The translations under genes were made by a program, and so were the position numbers. A stretch of 36,353 nt of DNA from CAZJHX01 sp964545715. GTDB lineage: Bacteria; Myxococcota_A; UBA9042; GCA-2863065. Each line of letters starts with the position of its first letter. The stretch's first letter is position 1. The notes under the pieces are model-generated. The model saw nothing but the letters and a program-made list of their open reading frames with translations. It ran no database searches and was not told the origin of the DNA. Below, in pieces: positions 16,596 through 23,472 of this stretch. The stretch lies in NCBI GenBank assembly GCA_964545715.1, contig CAZJHX010000108.1:1-36353 (forward strand). The letters are read 5' to 3'.

Positions 16596-18742
16596 TCAGT
16601 CATGTCCAGCACATACAAGAAGAAGGCGTAGACCCGGGCGACATCCCGGTACCGCTTGTACCGGCCTGACGCGCCGCCGTGGCCGGTGGACATGTCGGTG
16701 TGCAGCAGCACCAGATCGTCGTTTGTCTTGCGCGCGCGCAGGCGAGCCGTCCACTTGGCGGGCTCGAAGTACTGTACCTGGGAGTCGTGCAAGCCGGTCG
16801 TGATCAGGATGTGTGGGTACGGCAGCGCCTTGACGTTGTCGTAAGGCGAGTAGGCGAGCATGGTCTTGTACCACTTCTCGATGTTGGGGTTGCCCCACTC
16901 GTCGTACTCAAACGTGGTGAGCGGAATCGAGTCGTCCAGCATGGTGCTGACCACGTCGACAAACGGCACACCGGCGTGGATCCCGTGGTAGAGATCGGGC
17001 CGCATGTTGGCGATCGCGCCCATCAGCAGCCCACCCGCGCTGGCGCCCTCCGCCACGATGCGCTCGGGGCGGCTGATCCCCTGTTCGATCAGGTACTCAG
17101 TGCAGTCGATGAAGTCGGTGAAGCTGTTGTTCTTGTTGGCCAGCTTGCCGTCTTCGTACCAGCGCCGGCCAAGCTCCTGCCCACCGCGCACGTGGGCGAC
17201 AGCGACCGCAAAGCCGCGGTCCAACAAGCTGATGCGGCTGATGCGAAAGCCCGGGTCCAGCGAATACCCGTAGGACCCATAGGCGTACTGGTACAGCGGA
17301 CCGGAGCCGTCTTTGACAAAGCCCTTCTTGTAGACCAGCGAGATCGGCACCTTTTGACCATCGCGCGCGGTCGCCCAGTGGCGCTCCAACACGTAGTCCG
17401 CCGGGTCGTACGGCGCCCCGACGATCTTGTCTCGTTTGAGCAGCTTTCGCTCGCGTGTCGCCAGGTCGTACTCGTAGATCGAGTTGGGCGTGACCGGGCT
17501 CGAATAGCTGAACCGCAGCTTGGTCGTCCCAAACTCATAGTTCTGCGTGGGTGAGACCGTGTACAGCGGCTCTTCGAACGGGATCGCGTGCTCTGACTTG
17601 TCCGACCACTTGATCGCCCGCAGCCGGCGCAGAGCCTCCTGACGCTCAGCCACAACCAGGTAGTCGTTGAAGACCTCCACGCCCATCAGCAACGTCGTGT
17701 CGCGGTTGGGGATCACCTCTTTCCAGTCGTCCTTGCTGCTGCTGCCCACCGGCGCGGCCATCAGGCGAAAGTTCTGCGCCTGCCAGTTGGTACGGATGTA
17801 CAGCGTGTCCTGGTGGTGGGCGACCTCGTACTCGTGCTTGGCCTCCCGCTTCAGCACGGGGCGCGGCGCGTCGGTCGGCTGCGCGGCCTCGATCAGCTGC
17901 ACCTCGGTCGACAGCGTCGAGCTGGACTCGATCACGACAAAGCGCTTGGACTTGGACCGCCCCAGGGTGACCCAGAACGTGTCGTCCCTCTCTTCGAACA
18001 CCAGCACGTCTTCGCTTTGCTTGGTGCCCAGCGCGTGGCGATACACGGCGTAGGCTCGCAGCGTCTTGGGGTCGCGCTTGACGTAAAAGACGGTCTGGTT
18101 GTCCGCGGCCCACGCGACGGCGCCACTGGTGCCCTCGACAGCGTCATCCAGCAGCTTGCCGGTCGCCAGATCCTTGAAGCGCACCGTGTAGATCCGCCGG
18201 CTGACGGCGTCCTGGGCAAAGGCCAGCTTTGTCGTGCTGTCGCTGACCGTGCGCTTGGCGATGGCGTAGTACTTGTGCCCTTTGGCCAGCTCGTTGACGT
18301 CCAGGATCACCTCTTCAGCAGCGTCCATGGAGCCTTTTCGCCGGCAGTGAATGGGGTACTCGCGGCCCTTCTCGTAGCGGTGGTAGTACCAGAAGCCGTC
18401 CAGCCGATACGGCACCGAGCTGTCGTCCTTCTCCAGCCGGCTCTTGATCTCCTCGAAGAGCTTGTCCTCCAGCGCCTTCACGGGCGCCATCGCGGCCTTT
18501 GTGTAGGCGTTTTCGGCGTTCAGATACGCCAGCATCTCGGGGTCTTTGCGGGTATCGTCGCGCAGCCAGTGAAACTCGTCGACGCGGGTGTGCCCGTGCG
18601 TGACCAGGTCCGTGGGCGCCTGACGCGCCATCGGCGGCTCCATGTCGGGTAACAGATCGGTGGTGGCACAGCCGGGTTGGGTCGTCATGAGCGCAAGACT
18701 CCAGCAGCAGAGATAAAGGACGTTGGGTTTGAACGGTTGCAT
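16592..18742 (-). CDS. ptrB: Exported oligopeptidase B (prolyl oligopeptidase family S9A)
   Basis: 716 aa. Serine peptidase with Ser568 in GASAGG, Asp653 in HDSQVQYFEP and His688 in TGHGGASGRY. The triad spacing (85 and 35 residues) equals that of E. coli oligopeptidase B (S532/D617/H652), shifted by exactly 36 residues. The extra N-terminal residues form a hydrophobic export signal (MQPFKPNVLYLCCWSLALM) ending near a Cys25 with a poor lipobox (QPGC). The seven-bladed propeller precedes the hydrolase domain, which contains the S9A segment AHVRGGQELGRRWYEDGK. The enzyme cleaves after Lys/Arg in short peptides, here probably outside the cytoplasm. The start lacks a clear ribosome-binding site. 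Confidence 0.92.
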   Translation of the reverse strand: MQPFKPNVLYLCCWSLALMTTQPGCATTDLLPDMEPPMARQAPTDLVTHGHTRVDEFHWLRDDTRKDPEMLAYLNAENAYTKAAMAPVKALEDKLFEEIKSRLEKDDSSVPYRLDGFWYYHRYEKGREYPIHCRRKGSMDAAEEVILDVNELAKGHKYYAIAKRTVSDSTTKLAFAQDAVSRRIYTVRFKDLATGKLLDDAVEGTSGAVAWAADNQTVFYVKRDPKTLRAYAVYRHALGTKQSEDVLVFEERDDTFWVTLGRSKSKRFVVIESSSTLSTEVQLIEAAQPTDAPRPVLKREAKHEYEVAHHQDTLYIRTNWQAQNFRLMAAPVGSSSKDDWKEVIPNRDTTLLMGVEVFNDYLVVAERQEALRRLRAIKWSDKSEHAIPFEEPLYTVSPTQNYEFGTTKLRFSYSSPVTPNSIYEYDLATRERKLLKRDKIVGAPYDPADYVLERHWATARDGQKVPISLVYKKGFVKDGSGPLYQYAYGSYGYSLDPGFRISRISLLDRGFAVAVAHVRGGQELGRRWYEDGKLANKNNSFTDFIDCTEYLIEQGISRPERIVAEGASAGGLLMGAIANMRPDLYHGIHAGVPFVDVVSTMLDDSIPLTTFEYDEWGNPNIEKWYKTMLAYSPYDNVKALPYPHILITTGLHDSQVQYFEPAKWTARLRARKTNDDLVLLHTDMSTGHGGASGRYKRYRDVARVYAFFLYVLDMTD

Positions 18743-18851
18743 AGAGGCGCGAGAATAGATCGCGCGGGAAGGAGAAAGAACCCCGAGAGTTTATGCACCG
18801 TTACTTCTCGTTGGCGCCCCACCCGGTGATCCGGTGGGCCCTCGGGGTCTC

Positions 18852-18909
18852 GGTGGTTACAAAGGTCTCCTCGGCAAGCACCACGGCTTTCGCCTAGGAG
18901 GTAACCACC
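18852..18909. repeat. Three-part hairpin
   Basis: GGTGGTTAC (18852-18860) pairs with GTAACCACC (18901-18909). After a 6-nt bulge, CTCCT (18867-18871) pairs with AGGAG (18896-18900), then GGC/GCC (18873-18875/18892-18894) and AAGC/GCTT (18876-18879/18886-18889). AGGAGGT (18896-18902) can alternatively pair with ACCTCCT (18943-18949), which would open this hairpin. Confidence 0.65.
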
Positions 18910-18938
18910 TCACCAGTCACCTGACTCGATAGATACAA
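18894..18938 (-). CDS. Possible 14-residue leader peptide
   Basis: TTG at 18938-18936, 5 nt after the long Shine-Dalgarno sequence, opens an ORF of 14 codons (reading MYLSSQVTGEVVTS) ending at TAG 18896-18894. It overlaps the hairpin 18852-18909 and lies 150 bp upstream of the oligopeptidase B start on the same strand, so it could be an attenuation-type leader. The evidence is only the ribosome-binding site and position, and it could be chance. Confidence 0.2.
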   Translation of the reverse strand: MYLSSQVTGEVVTS

Positions 18939-18951
18939 GATCACCTCCTTT
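18939..18951 (+). promoter_or_regulatory. 13-nt exact copy of the 16S rRNA 3' tail (anti-Shine-Dalgarno) / on the minus strand a full-length Shine-Dalgarno
   Basis: GATCACCTCCTTT equals the conserved end of bacterial 16S rRNA (GGATCACCTCCTTTCT). It is not part of a 16S gene, because the upstream sequence does not match helix 45. On the minus strand it is an unusually long Shine-Dalgarno sequence, 5 nt before a TTG that opens a 14-codon ORF (18938-18894). Confidence 0.5.
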
Positions 18952-19126
18952 TCTGCGCGAAAGTCTTAGATGGTGCAGGGACCCTTCCCTGCTTGCCTCC
19001 CCGCTCGCGGAACGAGGCCGACAATCCGGCATTAATGGTCGACCTGGTTAGGGTCGGCGCCGGGCATGAACTTAGGGTAGCCACCCGATCGTTCGGGCGC
19101 AAATTCAGGAGCGCTTTACAGCGTTT

Positions 19127-19297
19127 ACCCCAACGTTGCGTAGTTGGCATCGTGCCAGGGGACCAGAACGTGGCGCTGCGGCGCCGCCGAAGGGTATCGG
19201 GCGACGCACTCAGGGTGGTGCCCTTAGAAGGAGCCCGACGGCGCCGCAGTGCCGCGTTCTGGGCCCATGGCGCATGCCAACTATGCAGCGTTGGGGT
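19127..19297 (+). repeat. Long imperfect inverted repeat, 59-60 nt arms
   Basis: Arm 19127-19186 pairs with 19239-19297: 52 Watson-Crick pairs, 5 G.U wobbles (19136, 19140, 19153, 19171 and 19175 with 19288, 19284, 19272, 19254 and 19250), two A/G mismatches (19158, 19162) and one bulged C (19151). The 52-nt apical region contains TCGGGC (19197-19202) pairing with GCCCGA (19233-19238) and a small hairpin at 19212-19224. It ends at the base before the stop codon of the convergent gene, so it may also serve as a termination structure. Confidence 0.85.
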
Positions 19298-20521
19298 TTA
19301 TAATTCGCAGCCGCAGCCACGACCGTTAAAAAACGGGGACTGGCCGGGGGCGCATGAGATGGACATCGTCTGGCACTTGATCTGGCTGTGGGAGTCGTAC
19401 TCCAGGTGGGGCTCGCTGCCAGTGCAGGCCCCGCTGCCGGGATCGGGCACGCCCGTGACGTAGTTGCAAACGTGGTCCGCGCAGTCCCAGAACCCAGGCA
19501 CCATGACGTGCACCAGGTTGGAGCAGTCGATGTTGGCGGTCGCGTCCGAGTCACACCACTGCGGTGTGTGGCACACGCCCGCCGGGTCACTCACGCCCGT
19601 CTGGACCTCTTTGCAGGCCAGCCCGTCTGCGCACTGCAAGGTTGCGATGCCCATGCAGGTCGCACCAACGCCGGCGCCCCACTCGTACTCGACATTGGCG
19701 AAGCCGGCGCTGTAGCCAAACGCCTTCATGGTCAGCTTCTTGGTCACCAGGCCCTTGATCTCGATGCGCTCGTGACCCCAGTTGCCGCCCAGGCCGTTGT
19801 AGCCCGACCACGTGATGGTCATGCCCTTGTACTGCAGCTCGCCGTAGCCGGCGCCGTTGATCTTGCCGTCGGGCCACTTCACCAGCGGCACCCCGCCGTC
19901 ATATAGCTGGACGTCGACGTCCTTGCCCTGCTTGGCCACAAGCTCCACGACCACGTTGTACTTGCCCGCCGGGATGTCGCCGACCGTCACGATTGCGTTC
20001 TTCTCGACCCACTGCGCGAACTCGCCGTCGCCGACCTCGTTGCACGTGGACTCAGACTCCCAACTGTATGTGACGTCCGCCTTGCCGGCCGCATACCCGA
20101 AGGCGCGCATGATCAACTCTCGGTTGGACGTACCTTTGATCTCGATCCACTCGTGCCCGAAGGTGCCGATGGTCTGGCCGCCGTTGAAGCCGCTGTAGCA
20201 GTAAGTGACGCCGGAGAACGTGCCGCACTCCTCGGCGGGGCCGTTCAGCTGGCCGTTGGGCCACGCGATGATCTCGTAGCCGCTGTCGGCATCGATCAGC
20301 TGGATGTCGACGTCTTTGAGGCTCTTGAGGTCAATCTTGACGTTGCGCTTGTTGGCCGGGATGTGACCGACCGTGATGATGTCCTTGAGAGGGATCCACT
20401 GCTCGAACTCGCCTGCGCCTTCAGAACAATCCGCGCCCCAGTCGAACTGAGCGGCCGCGGGCGTGCTGTACAGCACGGCGGCGCTGGAGACCATGGCGCA
20501 CAGCACCACAAGTCGTTGCAT
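19298..20521 (-). CDS. Secreted protein with duplicated beta-sandwich domain and Cys-rich tail
   Basis: 407 aa, ATG preceded by GGGGGG. The signal peptide ends STPAAA|Q (about residue 24), with no lipobox Cys, so it is probably released to the periplasm or outside. Two similar domains of about 120 residues follow (about 31-150 and 157-275). They share G(E/D)F.QW, ITVG(H/D)IPA, VD(I/V)QL.D, W(P)(N/D)G(Q/K).NG, SG(F/Y)N and H(E)WIEIKG/H(E)RIEIKG ... MKAFGY. The final about 130 residues hold many Cys (CMGIATLQCADGLACKEV ... GRGCGCEL), likely disulfide-bonded. It resembles calcium- or lipid-binding beta-sandwiches only in general outline, and no function can be assigned. Confidence 0.8.
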   Translation of the reverse strand: MQRLVVLCAMVSSAAVLYSTPAAAQFDWGADCSEGAGEFEQWIPLKDIITVGHIPANKRNVKIDLKSLKDVDIQLIDADSGYEIIAWPNGQLNGPAEECGTFSGVTYCYSGFNGGQTIGTFGHEWIEIKGTSNRELIMRAFGYAAGKADVTYSWESESTCNEVGDGEFAQWVEKNAIVTVGDIPAGKYNVVVELVAKQGKDVDVQLYDGGVPLVKWPDGKINGAGYGELQYKGMTITWSGYNGLGGNWGHERIEIKGLVTKKLTMKAFGYSAGFANVEYEWGAGVGATCMGIATLQCADGLACKEVQTGVSDPAGVCHTPQWCDSDATANIDCSNLVHVMVPGFWDCADHVCNYVTGVPDPGSGACTGSEPHLEYDSHSQIKCQTMSISCAPGQSPFFNGRGCGCEL

Positions 20522-20619
20522 GAAATTCCCCCCGAAATCTAACGCGGCATCTCAGCTTGTGCATGAAAGAGGCAGCCGGTCCGATGCCTGAACTCTTCCG
20601 CGTGCGCGAACTTGTATTG

Positions 20620-20631
20620 TTGGGGCCCCAA
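20620..20631. promoter_or_regulatory. 12-bp perfect palindrome in the divergent promoter region
   Basis: TTGGGGCCCCAA is a perfect palindrome between the divergent secreted-protein and kinase genes, 31 bp upstream of the proposed kinase -35. It is a candidate operator for either gene. Confidence 0.3.
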
Positions 20632-20661
20632 AAGTGCAAGGAATATTTCGGCAGGTCGTAT

Positions 20662-20690
20662 TTGATGGCGGAGGTCGGACCCGCTATCGT
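20662..20690 (+). promoter_or_regulatory. Candidate promoter of the kinase operon
   Basis: TTGATG (20662-20667) and TATCGT (20685-20690) are spaced by 17 bp, each matching consensus 4/6. The leader to the TTG start at 20719 would be about 22 nt and includes the GGGAG ribosome-binding site (20708-20712). Confidence 0.4.
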
Positions 20691-20718
20691 TTAGGCACGC
20701 TGACGCCGGGAGATTTTA

Positions 20719-22419
20719 TTGGCCGACACAGAGCGCATTTGTCCGACGTGCCAAAAGGGGTTCTTCGGCCAGATGATCACGTGTCCGGACGACGGCGGAA
20801 AGCTGGTCGTCGTCGGCATTGAGGCCGAGGATCGCACCGGCCAGATCATCGACGGCAAGTTCACCATCGAGGCGCTTCTGGGCGCCGGTGGAATGGGCGC
20901 CGTCTACCGCGCTTTCCAGCACTCGATGGAGCGCCAGGTCGCGGTCAAGCTGCTGCACCGCTCGTTCTCGTCAGACTCCACGATCGTGCGCCGCTTTCTG
21001 GGCGAGGCCAAAGCCGCCAGCCGGCTGAACCACCCGCATATCATCACACTGTTTGACTTTGGACAGACCCGCAACGGCGAGCTGTATCTACTGATGGAGC
21101 TGCTGGAGGGCCGGCCCTTGTCGGCGCTACTGAGCGAGACGGGCGCGATGCCTCCCAAGCGCATGGTCCAGATCATCACCCAGGTCTGCGATGCGCTCGA
21201 GCACGCGCACAAGCACGACCTGGTCCACCGCGATCTCAAGCCGGACAACATCTTTGTCATCGAGGGCGCACGTCGCAAGGGCGACTTCGTCAAAGTACTG
21301 GACTTCGGCATCGCCAAGTTCAAGACGGTGGAGGGCAGCAGCACCATCACCCGGACGGGCGTCGTGTGCGGCACCCCGGCGTACATGAGCCCGGAGCAGG
21401 CGCTCGGCGAGTCCGTGGACTGCCGCAGCGACGTCTACGCTATCGGAATCTTGATGTACGAGATGCTCACCGGCCAGCTGCCGTTCGAGGCCGAGAGCCC
21501 GCTGAAGCTGCTGATGGACCAGGTCGGCAAGCGGCCGCGCGCGATCCATCGGCTGCGCAACGATCTGCCCGAGGAGCTGGCGCACATCGTTATGCGCGCG
21601 CTGGAGAAGTCGCCCGACGATCGTCCGCGCACCGCGGCGGCGCTGGCCGATCTGCTCAACGCGGCCTGGGATCGGTACGAGCAGCGCAAGACGACCGCCA
21701 AGGTGCCGGCGGAGAACGTGCGCGCGCTGGTGGCAGAGACCCGCGACGCGCCGGTCGACAACTCGGCTCAGACCGTGTTCATCACCGGGGCGGACCGTGC
21801 GCCTGTGGATTTGTCGACACGCAGCGCCCCCACCGTTGAGCATCGCAAGGTGCGCAACCGGGCCATGGGCATGGGGCTGGCGGCGGCGGCGGTCCTGGCC
21901 ATCGCCATTGGCGGCTGGTTTGTCTACCAACAGATGACCTCGGGGGCTGCGAACACGGGCGCCGTGGCTACGACCAGCAAGCCGCTGCCGCCCGCTGAAA
22001 AGCCTGTCGTAGCAGTCGCGCCCGCTCCACCTGCCGCCGCCGTCGAGACGGGCGCTCCGACACCACCTGTCGTGTCAGTGGTCGCCCCGGCGACCCGTCC
22101 CGCGGAGGCCGAGGCCCCGCGCATACCCGCTCCCAGCGAGGTCATCGCCACGCCGGTCGTGGAGGCGCCCGCTGTGCCCACCACCGTCGACGTGGTCAGC
22201 AAACCGGCCGGCGCGGTCTTGTACGTGGACGGCAAAAAGGTCGGAAAAACGCCGATGGCCATCCCGCGCGCCGCACCGGGCACCGTCCAGGCGCTGGTGG
22301 CCCGAAAGCCAGGCTACAAAGATGCCAAGAAGGTCATCCCATCGGACCACCGCGGCGCCGTTAAGCTCACCCTGCGCAGGCGCTCCACCGCCCCACGCGG
22401 GGCCGGCGTGATCGACTGA
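20719..22419 (+). CDS. Membrane Ser/Thr protein kinase (Hanks type) with N-terminal zinc-ribbon-like motif and extracytoplasmic PEGA domain
   Basis: 566 aa from TTG, with GGGAG 6 nt upstream. Residues 8-25 carry CPTC...TCPDDG, half of a zinc-ribbon pattern. The kinase domain (about 48-315) has GAGGMGAVY (P-loop), VAVKLL (Lys77), HRDLKPDN (Asp172, Asn177), DFGIAKF (Asp195) and GTPAYMSPEQALG, so it should be active. One transmembrane helix (about 384-406) is followed by an Ala/Pro-rich linker and a PEGA domain (about 493-550, VVSKPAGAVLYVDGKKVGKT). This layout fits a sensor kinase that reads the envelope. It heads an operon with the two following genes. Confidence 0.95.
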   Translation: MADTERICPTCQKGFFGQMITCPDDGGKLVVVGIEAEDRTGQIIDGKFTIEALLGAGGMGAVYRAFQHSMERQVAVKLLHRSFSSDSTIVRRFLGEAKAASRLNHPHIITLFDFGQTRNGELYLLMELLEGRPLSALLSETGAMPPKRMVQIITQVCDALEHAHKHDLVHRDLKPDNIFVIEGARRKGDFVKVLDFGIAKFKTVEGSSTITRTGVVCGTPAYMSPEQALGESVDCRSDVYAIGILMYEMLTGQLPFEAESPLKLLMDQVGKRPRAIHRLRNDLPEELAHIVMRALEKSPDDRPRTAAALADLLNAAWDRYEQRKTTAKVPAENVRALVAETRDAPVDNSAQTVFITGADRAPVDLSTRSAPTVEHRKVRNRAMGMGLAAAAVLAIAIGGWFVYQQMTSGAANTGAVATTSKPLPPAEKPVVAVAPAPPAAAVETGAPTPPVVSVVAPATRPAEAEAPRIPAPSEVIATPVVEAPAVPTTVDVVSKPAGAVLYVDGKKVGKTPMAIPRAAPGTVQALVARKPGYKDAKKVIPSDHRGAVKLTLRRRSTAPRGAGVID

Positions 22420-22449
22420 CAGGCGACGTCAGGATACAATGCGCGACCT

Positions 22450-23472
22450 ATGCTCGCGCGCTGCCTTCTGCTGGCGATAATCGTGATGCTGGCCGCTCCG
22501 GCGGCAGCCACGGAGCCACCCACACCCGACGAGATCGCAGCCAAGCTGCACGACAAGGCACGTCGGGCCTATAAGCGCGGCCGGCGCGGGGTCGCAGTAG
22601 AGCTTTGGCGGGCTGCGGAGTCGGCGCATCCATTCTGGAAATACGCGTACAACCTGGCCAACGTGCTGTACGAGACGCGCAAGCACCCCGAGGCGTGGCA
22701 GGCGTGTCAACGGGCCGCCGCGCTCGGGATGCCCGCCAAGTACGCCGTGCAGCAGACGGAGCTGCGCGCCAAGATCGAGGCGGCGCTGCTGAAGACGCAC
22801 GCGTTTGTCGCGCTGACGGTGCAGCCCGCCGATGCACGCGCCACGCGCGATGGCGCTGACTGGGAGGCGCCGCGACGAGTCTGGCTGACCACGGCCAAGA
22901 GCACGATCGAGGTGGTCAAGACCGACTTCGAACCGACGCGCTTTGTCTGGAGCCACGCCATCGGGAAACGGCACCAGCGCACCGTGACCCTGAAAGCGGT
23001 CAAAAAGCCGGAGCCGCCGCCACCGCCGCTGGTCGACAAGACGCCGCCGGTCGTCGATAAAGCGCCGATCGTGGCGAAGGCGCCGGAGCCCGAGCCTCCC
23101 ATCGAGGCCCCGGTGGTGACATCCAGCATGGTCATGCCGGTGGCCGGGTGGTCCAGCCTGGCCGCCGGGCTGGGCGGAATCGCGGCAGGAGCCGTCTTTT
23201 TTGCTCAGGCGGACGGGCTCGCGCGAGACGCCGAGACGCTCAACGAGACCGCCAGTGACTTTGACGCCTACAGCCCTGAGTACGATCGCATCGACAAAGA
23301 CCGCAGCAGCGCGCTCACGGTGGGCGGGATACTGACCGGCATCGGCGCCGCGGCGGCGATCACCGGCGCGGTGCTGCTGATTCTCGACGCCTCAGAGGAC
23401 GTCCCGGCCGCGACGGTGGCGCCCATGCCCACGCCGGGTGGCGGCGGCATCCAGGGAGTGATCCGGTTTTGA
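22450..23472 (+). CDS. Exported TPR/PEGA-like membrane protein, partner of the kinase operon
   Basis: 340 aa. Signal peptide MLARCLLLAIIVMLAAPAAA. A helical TPR-like part follows (about 28-115, AYKRGRRGVAVELWRAAE, YAYNLANVLYETRKHPEA), then a PEGA-like beta domain (about 118-185), a Pro/Lys-rich linker (PEPPPPPLVDKTPP) and two hydrophobic segments (about 235-255 and 290-313). This arrangement is common in myxobacterial genes next to Hanks kinases, and such proteins are thought to be periplasmic partners or substrates. It begins 30 bp after the kinase stop. The following gene starts inside its TGA stop, so coupled translation is likely. Confidence 0.8.
   Translation: MLARCLLLAIIVMLAAPAAATEPPTPDEIAAKLHDKARRAYKRGRRGVAVELWRAAESAHPFWKYAYNLANVLYETRKHPEAWQACQRAAALGMPAKYAVQQTELRAKIEAALLKTHAFVALTVQPADARATRDGADWEAPRRVWLTTAKSTIEVVKTDFEPTRFVWSHAIGKRHQRTVTLKAVKKPEPPPPPLVDKTPPVVDKAPIVAKAPEPEPPIEAPVVTSSMVMPVAGWSSLAAGLGGIAAGAVFFAQADGLARDAETLNETASDFDAYSPEYDRIDKDRSSALTVGGILTGIGAAAAITGAVLLILDASEDVPAATVAPMPTPGGGGIQGVIRF

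Larger units (their letters stand above)
18781..19297 (+). ncRNA. Candidate large structured non-coding RNA (novel)
   Basis: This gene-free stretch contains successive hairpins. CCCCGAG (18781-18787) pairs with CTCGGGG (18841-18847), enclosing a hairpin at 18818-18838. A three-part hairpin spans 18852-18909. GCAGGG/CCCTGC pair at 18975-18992, GCCGAC/GTCGGC at 19017-19058 and CCCGA/TCGGG at 19084-19097. A 171-nt hairpin occupies 19127-19297. In the last one all five non-Watson-Crick transitions are G.U on the plus strand, favouring plus-strand RNA. No promoter or known RNA family was recognised, so transcription is inferred. Confidence 0.45.

Noticed and set aside
18781..19297. Retron msr-msd, group I/II intron, or 16S rRNA fragment
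   Set aside because: There is no reverse transcriptase, no flanking a1/a2 repeat, no recognisable domain V or intron core. Only 13 nt match 16S, without helix 45 upstream.
19127..19297. Integron attC site
   Set aside because: The ends CCCCAAC / GTTGGGG only approximate the RYYYAAC / GTTRRRY core. The stem is far longer than in attC and lacks the extrahelical bases, and no integrase or cassette array is present.
18993..19463. 156-codon plus-strand ORF
   Set aside because: It crosses the long hairpin and enters the 3' end of the convergent gene, with no plausible ribosome-binding site or motif.
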